NCBI GenBank assembly: GCA_900756575.1
Contig: CAAEKQ010000013.1
Location: 1 to 22,522 of the forward strand
Source: an uncultured Oscillospiraceae bacterium
GTDB lineage: Bacteria; Bacillota; Clostridia; Oscillospirales; Oscillospiraceae
Direction of reading: 5' to 3'
Length of the DNA: 22,522 nt
A program made the position numbers and the translations under genes. Every line of letters begins with the position of its first letter. The first letter of the stretch is position 1. The notes under the pieces were generated by a model, which ran no database searches, had not been told where the DNA came from, and was given only the letters and a program-made list of their open reading frames with translations. Positions 1 through 7,538 of this stretch are shown here, piece after piece.

Positions 1-91
1 TCTCTACGATATTTTCTTGATATATCAAGTGCTATCGCATGGTGCTTTTCGTCATAGCTGTCTGCTACGACTTATGCACAACGTTTCGCAC
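1..91 (-). mobile_element. Probable 5' end of a group II intron inserted in the helicase gene (cut by window edge)
   Basis: The helicase reading frame runs normally through its DEAH box and the residues NYKN, then loses family similarity and stops seven codons later. At that break the minus strand reads GTGCG, the 5' consensus (GUGYG) of group II introns, at 91-87. The following sequence is lower in GC and folds into local hairpins: a 7-bp stem pairing 65-71 with 51-57, and a 14-bp perfect palindrome CTTGATATATCAAG at 16-29, as expected of intron domain I. The split would fall after the first base of a codon. The reverse transcriptase ORF and the domain V/VI end would lie to the left of position 1 and are not visible. 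An insertion sequence or assembly join is the alternative. Confidence 0.5.
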
Positions 92-3000
92 GGTTCTTGT
101 AGTTGTGCGCTTCATCGACGAACAGGCGGTCCACACCCAGCTGCTCGAAAGTCACCACATCATCCTTGCGGCCCTCGGCCTGGAGCTTTTCCAGCCGCGC
201 CTCCAGGGATTTGCGGGTCCGTTCCAGCTGCTTGACCGTGAAACGCTCACCGCCGCTGGCCTGTACCTCGGCAATCCCCTCGGTAATCTCGTCGATCTGC
301 TCGTAGAGGAGCCGTTCCTGGCGCTCCCGGCTGATGGGAATTTTCTCGAACTGACTGTGACCCATGATAACAGCGTCGTAGTCGCCGGTGGCAATGCGGG
401 CGCAAAACTTCTTTCGGTTATGGGTCTCAAAGTCCTTTTTGGTCGTGACCAGGATTTTGGCGGAGGGATAGAGCCGCAGAAACTCCGAAGCCCACTGCTC
501 CGTCAGGTGGTTCGGCACCACAAAGAGGGACTTCTGGCACAGCCCCAGGCGCTTGGATTCCATGGCAGCGGCCACCATTTCAAAGGTTTTGCCCGCACCG
601 ACCTCGTGTGCCAACAGCGTATTGCCGCCATACAGCACATGAGCGATAGCGCCCAGCTGGTGGTCCCGGAGGGTGATAGCTGGGTTCATGCCGCCGAAGG
701 TGATGTGGGACCCGTCGTATTCGCGGGGCCGGGTGGAGTTCATTTCCTCGTTGTACTGGCGCACCAGGGTCTGGCGGCGCTCCGGGTCCCGCCAAATCCA
801 ATCGCGGAAAGCCTCCCGGATGGCTTGCTGCTTTTGGGCTGCCAGGGTGGTCTCCTTGGCGTTCAGCACCCGGCGCTCCCTGCCGTCTGCGTCCTCCACG
901 GTGTCGTAAATACGGACATCCCGCAGGTTCAGGCTGTCCTCCAAAATCTTGTAGGCATTGGCACGGCTGGTTCCGTAGGTGGTGTAGGCTGCCACATCGT
1001 TTTCGGATACAGAGTTTTTGCCCGTGACCTGCCATTCGGCGGTGAAAGAGGCGTAATTGACCTGGATGGCGCGCTGGAGGTAGTACGGGGTGTTGAAGGT
1101 CTCATACATGAATTGCTGAATGTACTCCTTGTCGATCCAGGTAGCGCCCAGGCGCACCTCGATCTCCGAAGCGTCCAGGTCTTTGGGCTGCGCCTTTTCC
1201 AGCGCCTCCACATTGGGACGGAAAATCTCGCTGACCTCCAGCGCCCGCTGTGCCTGACGCAGCTTGCGCCGCACATTGCCGGACAGGTAATCGTCGGCGG
1301 TCACATAGGCAGGCCGTTCTCCCTCCGGCACCGGCCCAGGCAGGCGGAAGATCACGCCTTGCAGCTCAGAGGCCAGCTCGTCGCTGGTCTTGCCGGTAAG
1401 CTGTTCCATGTACTCCATATCCACACGGGCCTTTTCCGCGATGGATACGGCCAGGGCTTCGCTGGCGGTGTCCACGGAAGTCACCGCCTCATGGGGCTTG
1501 ATGGTCCGCTTGGTGAACATATCCGCCTTGCGCTCCAGCCTGCCGTCCTCGTCCACGATCTCCAGCGCGCAGAGCAGATAATAGCTGGAATCGTCGGCAA
1601 AGGCCAGCCGGTTCGCCCGGTCATTGATAAGACCGTACTTGGCGGAAAAATCGTCATAGAGCCGGTTCAGCTCCGCTTGTTTTTCCCGGATGTCGCTATC
1701 CGGCGTGGCGGCGTCCATTTGCAGGTCGATCAGTTCCTGGACACAATCCCGCAGCCTCACCATGCCTTTAATGCGGGCCTCGGCGGTGGCGTTGAGGTCA
1801 GGCCGCACCATGCGGCTGTTCTCCCGGAAATACACTGCACCGTCCACCACGGTGTAGGAGTAGTTCTTCACATTGGGGTCGGCGGGGATGGAGGTGTCGA
1901 TGGCCTCGCCCTCGCCCAGCTCCGGCAGCTCGGCCTCCTGGTAGGTGCCGCGAATGTACTTCACGGCATCATGCAGCTGATCGGCCAGCTCCAGCCCCTC
2001 AATGGGGTTCACGGTGTAGTCCATGCCGTGAGCGGTGCTTTCCGGTTCCTGTCGGCCCAGCACCATTTCCGGGTGGTCCAGGAAATAGCGGTTGATGGCA
2101 AAGCCGTCCTCGGTCTGTCCGGTCTGCGTCCACTCCGGCACGATGTCCAGCGGACGGTCCCGTTTTTGGAGGAAGATGATGTCCGAAACGACCTCGGCAC
2201 CTGCGTTCTTTTTGAAAGCGTCATTGGGCAGACGGATGGCCCCCAGTAGCTCGGCGCGCTGGGCCAGATACCGGCGCACGCTGGAATCCTTGGCATCCAT
2301 CGTGTAACGGGAAGTCACAAAAGCCACCACACCGCCGGGACGCACCTGGTCCAGAGCCTTGGCGAAAAAGTAGTTGTGAATGCTGAAATTCAGCTTGTCA
2401 TAGGCTTTGTCCCGGATCTGATACTGGCCGAAAGGCACATTGCCGATGGCGAGATCATAGAAGTCCCGCCTGTCGGTGGTCTCGAAGCCTGCCACGGTGA
2501 TGTCGGCCTTGGGATAGAGCTGCTGGGCAATACGCCCGCTGATGGAATCCAGCTCCACGCCGTACAGACGGCTATTTCGCATTTCCTCCGGCAGCATACC
2601 GAAGAAGTTGCCCACGCCGCAGGACGGCTCCAGGATGTTGCCGGTCTCAAATCCCATGCGGCCCACAGCCTCGTAAATGGCCCGGATCACCGTGGGGCTG
2701 GTGTAATGAGCATTGAGGGTGGACCCTCTGGCGGCAGCGTATTCCTCCGGGGTCAGCAGCTCCTTCAGCTGGGAATATTCCTTGCTCCAGCTTTCCTTGT
2801 CAGGGTCAAAGGCGTCGGCAAGGCCGCCCCAGCCCACATACCGAGAGAGGACTTGCTGCTGCTCCGGCGTTGCCTGCCCGGTGGTTTTCTCCAGGTATTT
2901 CAGCAGCTTGATTGCCTCAATATTGGCTTGGAACTTGGCCTTGGGGCCGCCTTCGCCCAAGTGATCGTCCGTGATACGGAAATTCTCGGCGGTGCGGCGC

Positions 3001-6000
3001 AGGTTCTCCTTGTACTCCCCATAAGCGGCTTCCTCGGCAGCCCTGGCATTGGGGAAGGTCTGCCACTCGCCATTGACCTGGATGGAAACGGGGTGTTCGT
3101 CCAGCACTTCATCCAGGGTCTTTTCCGGTTCGATGGCAGGTGCGGGAGGCTCCGGTTCATCGGTCCGCAGGGTCTGAACCACCACATCATAGGGCAGATG
3201 GTTCTTGTCGCCCGGATAGACAGCCACCGTCTCGGATTGGAAGGTCGGGGCTTCGGCAGCCGGTTCGGGGCGTTCCTGACCAAAACCGTCCAGCTGACGG
3301 GCATACATCCCGCGCAGCAAAGGCGCAACCTCATTCCACTGGAAGAACAGCATGGCCAGACGCTTTTCATCTGCATCCAGCACTTCCAACTCAATACCTT
3401 CCGGCATCGTGCGGTAATCGGCGGTCTCGCCGGTCTCCAGCTCCATCGTTTCCACGATGTTGGGATATGCCCGGCTTAGCCACAGGGCCACCTCCTGGTT
3501 GCTCTTGCCGTTGCGAAGAAGCTCGGAAAGCTCCGCCTTGTCCGCCTCACCAATCAGGCCATGGGCAAGCACATCCCGCAGGTCCTGGTCCACCGTATCC
3601 AGATTTGCAGGCAGGAACTCGGTATAGAAGTCATTGCGGTTATCCTCCCGTAAAAGCTGCTCAAACCGTTCCCGGCTCTCAGCCCGGTAGATGGGATAGC
3701 TCATGCCGGTGGGCAGCAGCTGCACCGTGTCATCCCGCAACTCTGTGATCTGATGGGGACGATCATCCAGATAGACAATATCACCCACATTGTAGGGAGG
3801 AACTGCTGGATCGTAGGAGGTTCGCTCTCGGACCGTGCCACGGGCCGCAGCATATTCTTCATCTGACACAGGAACACGCGAATTGTCAGGAACGGGCTGT
3901 TCCTGCTGGTCCGCTTGTGCGGTCTCCCTGGATATGGCCTCCACATCCCGCATGACCTGCTGAATAAAAGGGTCGTTGTCCAGCTTTTCCGGGTCCACCA
4001 CATGGCCGTCCACAATGCCGCGCTGGGCCAGGGCCTCCCGGATGGCGATGGGGTCCACATCGTCCAGATTGTCCTGCTCGACCTGGGTATAGAAGCGATC
4101 CTCCTTGATGAGCTGGGCGATTCGGCGCTGTACCTTGGGCCAGGGCAGCGCCGTTCCTTCGGGGCTTTCCGGGCGGACCGCAAACGGAGTTTTGCCGTCG
4201 CTGCCGTCAAACTCATGGGCCAGCCACGCAGCGGTGTCTTTCTCCCGTGCATGGTCCTTCATGTAGCGGACAACGGCGTGTTTGCTTTCGATTTTGCCAT
4301 TCCAGTCCTGGATAGCCTTGTCGATGTCATTGTCCGAGAGAGGGCGCAGCAGCTCATGGAGCTTGGGATAGGTCTCGTCTATGACTTCCCGATGAAGGCG
4401 CTGCCGGAACTCCGGGGTGTCAGAATAGAGGCGAAGCAGCCCCATATTACCGGACCCCAGGACGGCACGGCGAATAGCGGCGTTGCCCTCGATCACGGCG
4501 TTCTCGTAGTCACTGTGACCGCAGGCATTGCGATATGGCACATCTTCCATAACAGCGGCAAGTACAATGGGCTTGTATTGCTCATGCAGCTCCCGAATCG
4601 TAGGGGCTGCGGTTGCTTCGGTATCCCGGAATACTCTGGTCCCGTCTGCGCCAAACTCCGCTTCCTGGGCATTGATGTGTTGTTCTGCCTCATGGTCGAT
4701 AGAGGGCAGGGAATATTCCTGACGCTCCCTGCCGCCCTCCGGGACATCGGAAATGGTCACATCATGCTTATCCCGCAGCTGTTCCACAACCTGCTCCAGC
4801 CGGTTTGCCGGAAAGCCGCACATTTCTACACGGCCACCGCCGGGGATGGTGCGGGTCGTGAGATTAAGGCCCAGTTCCGCAGCAGAAGTTTTAGCGTCCT
4901 CACCGTACAGTTCAAAGAAATCGCCCATCTGATACAGGACCATATCATCCGGGTGGCGCTCCTTGACGCCGTTGTATTCCCACACAACCGGGTCCGGCTG
5001 CTGGGCTTGCAGGGCATCTTCTTCAGCCAGGGCCTTTTCTGCCTGGATTTTGTCGTACTCCTCCTGTTCCTGTTCAGTGAGATAGCGTCCTTTCTGGATC
5101 AGGTCGGTAATCCGTTTGGCAACTTTCTCCCAAGTGAAATGCACATCCGGGCAGCCGTCTTTTTTGTAGTGCAGACCTTTTCCGTCGTGGCTTTCATCGC
5201 TTTTCATTGCACCGGACAGGGCATGAGAGTGACCGCCAATACCATACTCGTGTTTGAGAAAATCTACCTTTTCCTTATCCGTATGGGGTTCCTGGAAAAA
5301 GGTGAAAACTCGGCCCTTACCGCCCTCAAATCCGCTGCCTCTGGTCATGGCCGCGTCAATCTCGTCCTCGGAGATAAACTGCTTGACCGAAGGTACTTCC
5401 GTCAACTGAGAGGTAAAGGTGGTGCGAGGCAAGGACAGATCTCGCAGGTTTTCCCAAATCTCTTTGGGCTTGTGGTAGTGGAAGCGCAGCAAATCCCGAT
5501 CCTGCTGGTAGGCCGTCCAGAACGCAGCGTATTCTTCCGCAAGGTTCTGGCGAAACTCCGGGCTTTTCAGCTGCTCGGTGAGCCATGCAGATTCCTCCGG
5601 GAAACCGCGCCCCGGATTGTTGGCAAGGCTGGGCAGATACCCGGCTTCTCTGGCTTTCTCGCTGAAATCGTGGTACAGATACCAGAACTTTTCCGCGAGG
5701 AGGGAGCGTTCATAGCCCGCAGCCTCAGCCAGCTCCACATTGGTGGCAAACTGGCCGTCCTGCAAAAGCTGGACGATACGCTCAGCGGCACTCTCCCAGG
5801 AAATGACCTGGGCGGACTTGTCGTAACGGGCTGTTTTGCCATGGGACAGATGGATTCCATCCTCGGCATACCATGCAGTGATGCTGCCAATCCCGTTGCC
5901 GCCATGGTACAGATTTTTTAGGGTGTCTGCGATCTCAACAGTGGACTTCTGTTCTTCAAAGGCCGCGACAATGCGCTCTCTCTGACGATAGGTGTTGCCG

Positions 6001-7244
6001 CCCAGCCGCAGCACATGGTCGATGTCAGCCTGGGCAAAAGAAAAAGCAGAGGATGTTTTCACATTCTCTGCTTCATCTATGATTCTGATTTGTTCTGCTT
6101 CGGAGAGGAAGAAACTCAGCTGTGAATAAGCTCCGCCATCAGAATCTCCTCGGCCTGGGCCTTGCAGGTGTTCATCAGGCCCACCCACTTCATCGGGTCG
6201 CTGGCTTTCAACTGCTCCGTCGCGCCCGCTGCCGCCGCCAGCTGGGGCATCATCTGCTCCAGACGGCTGTTCGCCGTCTCGTCGATCTCCAGCAGGTGCG
6301 GGTACAGCTTCTCGGTCAGCAGCAACTGATTGTAGATCAGGGGTCGGTGGTCCTTCAGGTACGCTTTTCGCATCCTGCCGTACTTGCCCAGGGGCTTCTC
6401 CGGCTGTTCGCTCAGGCTCAGGTCGGGAATCAGGTAATCCCCGTTCTGCGTGTAAGTCAGGTTGTTCTTCATGGTGGTTGCTCCTTTCCGCGAGTTGTTC
6501 GCGCTCATAATTCTGGATGGTGACGCCGATCTGCCGCAGCACCTGCTGGTTGATCTGGCTGACCGCCGCTCCCAACGCCCCAACCGTGGCCGGGGTATTG
6601 AAATCGAAAATCGGCATGAAGTCCTCATGCTGGAAATACTGGTCTGTATCCAGCCCACAGCGGGACATCAGGGCGTAGGCGATGCTGACGGTGGCGGCGG
6701 ACTTAAATTGGACTTCGATGTTGAGATCATCGTACTCCTCCAGGAACGAACCGTCAACGATGTAGCGGAAGTCCTGCTGATGCTCGTCCCAATACTCACT
6801 CGCCAGTTTTCCGGCTACATCCGTGAGCTGCTGGGCGAGATCGTCACCGGCAACGCCGTAGTTGCGTTCCAGCATGGCCGACACAGGCCCAATGTGCTGT
6901 TCCTCCAGCTGCCACAGCCAGGGGGTACGGGAGTGTTCGCGGGTGCCGGTGTCGGAAATATCGAACACATAGCGCAGGCGGGGCTTGTCGCCGGAATCGT
7001 CCACCAGGGCAATACCCTTGGAGCCACGGCGCACATACCGGCCCATTTTTTCATTCCATAAATCATACTCGGCGCAGGCGGTGGCATCCGGGCGCTGGGC
7101 GTAAATCATCATCTGCTCATGGAACGGGTACTTATAAAGGCGGGCGGCAGTGGTAAGAAAAGCCGTCCATTCCTTCCAGCTGCCCACAAGCTGGGTCGAT
7201 ACCTGTTCGGCCATCTGCCGGTAAAATTCAGCTTTGGATGGCAT
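72..7244 (-). CDS. ArdC-like / MutS-I / N6-methyltransferase / SNF2 helicase giant protein, 3' interrupted
   Basis: This is the very large multidomain DNA-processing protein typical of Tn1549-like elements; 2390 codons are present and the 3' end is missing. In order: an ArdC-like N-terminal region (about 1-250); a Pro/Gly/Arg/Asp-rich linker (about 258-376) that overlaps tnpV in another frame; a region with the MutS domain I signature MGDFFELYGEDA (773-784) followed by a CGFPANRLEQ-like stretch; an adenine methyltransferase with SAM motif EPSCGVGNFFG (1539-1549) and catalytic motif NVPF (1602-1605) in place of NPPY/F; then an SNF2-type helicase with Walker A GAGKT (2216-2220) and DEAH (2377-2380). 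The ORF stops seven codons after NYKN, long before helicase motifs III-VI. The chosen ATG has GGGAGG 10 nt upstream; an in-frame ATG lies 21 nt earlier. Role (inferred): unwinding and protecting transferred DNA in the recipient. Confidence 0.85.
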   Translation of the reverse strand: MPSKAEFYRQMAEQVSTQLVGSWKEWTAFLTTAARLYKYPFHEQMMIYAQRPDATACAEYDLWNEKMGRYVRRGSKGIALVDDSGDKPRLRYVFDISDTGTREHSRTPWLWQLEEQHIGPVSAMLERNYGVAGDDLAQQLTDVAGKLASEYWDEHQQDFRYIVDGSFLEEYDDLNIEVQFKSAATVSIAYALMSRCGLDTDQYFQHEDFMPIFDFNTPATVGALGAAVSQINQQVLRQIGVTIQNYEREQLAERSNHHEEQPDLHAERGLPDSRPEPERTAGEAPGQVRQDAKSVPEGPPTPDLQSVAADREAVPAPAGDRRDGEQPSGADDAPAGGGSGRDGAVESQRPDEVGGPDEHLQGPGRGDSDGGAYSQLSFFLSEAEQIRIIDEAENVKTSSAFSFAQADIDHVLRLGGNTYRQRERIVAAFEEQKSTVEIADTLKNLYHGGNGIGSITAWYAEDGIHLSHGKTARYDKSAQVISWESAAERIVQLLQDGQFATNVELAEAAGYERSLLAEKFWYLYHDFSEKAREAGYLPSLANNPGRGFPEESAWLTEQLKSPEFRQNLAEEYAAFWTAYQQDRDLLRFHYHKPKEIWENLRDLSLPRTTFTSQLTEVPSVKQFISEDEIDAAMTRGSGFEGGKGRVFTFFQEPHTDKEKVDFLKHEYGIGGHSHALSGAMKSDESHDGKGLHYKKDGCPDVHFTWEKVAKRITDLIQKGRYLTEQEQEEYDKIQAEKALAEEDALQAQQPDPVVWEYNGVKERHPDDMVLYQMGDFFELYGEDAKTSAAELGLNLTTRTIPGGGRVEMCGFPANRLEQVVEQLRDKHDVTISDVPEGGRERQEYSLPSIDHEAEQHINAQEAEFGADGTRVFRDTEATAAPTIRELHEQYKPIVLAAVMEDVPYRNACGHSDYENAVIEGNAAIRRAVLGSGNMGLLRLYSDTPEFRQRLHREVIDETYPKLHELLRPLSDNDIDKAIQDWNGKIESKHAVVRYMKDHAREKDTAAWLAHEFDGSDGKTPFAVRPESPEGTALPWPKVQRRIAQLIKEDRFYTQVEQDNLDDVDPIAIREALAQRGIVDGHVVDPEKLDNDPFIQQVMRDVEAISRETAQADQQEQPVPDNSRVPVSDEEYAAARGTVRERTSYDPAVPPYNVGDIVYLDDRPHQITELRDDTVQLLPTGMSYPIYRAESRERFEQLLREDNRNDFYTEFLPANLDTVDQDLRDVLAHGLIGEADKAELSELLRNGKSNQEVALWLSRAYPNIVETMELETGETADYRTMPEGIELEVLDADEKRLAMLFFQWNEVAPLLRGMYARQLDGFGQERPEPAAEAPTFQSETVAVYPGDKNHLPYDVVVQTLRTDEPEPPAPAIEPEKTLDEVLDEHPVSIQVNGEWQTFPNARAAEEAAYGEYKENLRRTAENFRITDDHLGEGGPKAKFQANIEAIKLLKYLEKTTGQATPEQQQVLSRYVGWGGLADAFDPDKESWSKEYSQLKELLTPEEYAAARGSTLNAHYTSPTVIRAIYEAVGRMGFETGNILEPSCGVGNFFGMLPEEMRNSRLYGVELDSISGRIAQQLYPKADITVAGFETTDRRDFYDLAIGNVPFGQYQIRDKAYDKLNFSIHNYFFAKALDQVRPGGVVAFVTSRYTMDAKDSSVRRYLAQRAELLGAIRLPNDAFKKNAGAEVVSDIIFLQKRDRPLDIVPEWTQTGQTEDGFAINRYFLDHPEMVLGRQEPESTAHGMDYTVNPIEGLELADQLHDAVKYIRGTYQEAELPELGEGEAIDTSIPADPNVKNYSYTVVDGAVYFRENSRMVRPDLNATAEARIKGMVRLRDCVQELIDLQMDAATPDSDIREKQAELNRLYDDFSAKYGLINDRANRLAFADDSSYYLLCALEIVDEDGRLERKADMFTKRTIKPHEAVTSVDTASEALAVSIAEKARVDMEYMEQLTGKTSDELASELQGVIFRLPGPVPEGERPAYVTADDYLSGNVRRKLRQAQRALEVSEIFRPNVEALEKAQPKDLDASEIEVRLGATWIDKEYIQQFMYETFNTPYYLQRAIQVNYASFTAEWQVTGKNSVSENDVAAYTTYGTSRANAYKILEDSLNLRDVRIYDTVEDADGRERRVLNAKETTLAAQKQQAIREAFRDWIWRDPERRQTLVRQYNEEMNSTRPREYDGSHITFGGMNPAITLRDHQLGAIAHVLYGGNTLLAHEVGAGKTFEMVAAAMESKRLGLCQKSLFVVPNHLTEQWASEFLRLYPSAKILVTTKKDFETHNRKKFCARIATGDYDAVIMGHSQFEKIPISRERQERLLYEQIDEITEGIAEVQASGGERFTVKQLERTRKSLEARLEKLQAEGRKDDVVTFEQLGVDRLFVDEAHNYKNRAKRCA
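6116..6472 (-). CDS. tnpV: TnpV family protein, overprinted within the helicase ORF
   Basis: This 118-residue protein matches the TnpV family (transposon-encoded protein of Tn4451-like and related Clostridia elements): it has the GKYGRMRKAYLKDHRP block near residue 30 and the following LLTEKLYPHLLEIDETA helix. Its biochemical role is not established. It starts at an ATG with a strong GGAAAGGAG ribosome site at 6481-6489 (8-nt spacing) and lies wholly inside the giant helicase/methyltransferase ORF, same strand, shifted frame. The helicase frame across it encodes only low-complexity residues (Pro, Gly, Asp, Arg, Glu), whereas the tnpV frame encodes a well-formed, mixed-composition protein. This suggests that the tnpV frame is the older one and that the helicase linker is read through it. 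Recognition of the family is confident; expression is inferred from the ribosome site. Confidence 0.8.
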   Translation of the reverse strand: MKNNLTYTQNGDYLIPDLSLSEQPEKPLGKYGRMRKAYLKDHRPLIYNQLLLTEKLYPHLLEIDETANSRLEQMMPQLAAAAGATEQLKASDPMKWVGLMNTCKAQAEEILMAELIHS

Positions 7245-7278
7245 GGTTTTCTGTCCTCCCTTCATGTTAAATAGAAAT

Positions 7279-7301
7279 GGGGCGGCACATCAGGCCGCCC
7301 C
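7279..7301 (-). terminator. GC hairpin between TTRAP and helicase genes (attenuator-like)
   Basis: A perfect 8-bp inverted repeat, GGGGCGGC and GCCGCCCC with a 7-nt loop, lies between the TTRAP stop codon and the helicase start. On the minus strand it is followed by an AT-rich stretch (ATTTCTATTT) rather than a clean U-run. It may be a weak terminator or attenuator lowering expression of the giant downstream gene, or an RNA stability element. Confidence 0.45.
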
Positions 7302-7321
7302 GCTGGATCTTTGCGTGGTTC

Positions 7322-7537
7322 TTACTCGTCGAAATCCGGGAACAGCTCAAGCTCGGCAAACTCGGCGTCGCTCATGGCCTGGAGCTTGCCCAGGGCACTG
7401 TCGGTCAGCTCCCGCAGCTCGGCTTCCTCCGGCGAAAGCTCACCGCGCATCTCCGTCAGAGCGTTGATCAGCCCGGTGCGGCTGCCGGTGTTGTAGATGC
7501 AAAGAAGGTTCGTTTCCTCAAAGGTGAAGTTGTTCAT
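7322..7537 (-). CDS. Transposon-transfer assisting protein (TTRAP family)
   Basis: This 71-residue acidic protein fits the TTRAP family of Clostridia conjugative elements: the N-terminus has the F.EETNLLCIYNT pattern, followed by SRTGLINAL, a central run of acidic and Leu residues, and the conserved tail SDAEFAELELFPDFDE. The family is named for its association with transposon transfer; no enzymatic activity is known. The ATG follows the upstream TGA by one nucleotide and has AAAGGGAG about 7 nt upstream, so it is probably translationally coupled to the ArdC/YodL gene. Length is normal for the family. Confidence 0.85.
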   Translation of the reverse strand: MNNFTFEETNLLCIYNTGSRTGLINALTEMRGELSPEEAELRELTDSALGKLQAMSDAEFAELELFPDFDE

Positions 7538-7538
7538 A

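Noticed and set aside
39..2249. Long plus-strand ORF of 736 codons
   Set aside because: It is the mirror of the helicase/methyltransferase gene; GC-rich codon use leaves the opposite strand open. It has no ribosome site and no recognisable domain.
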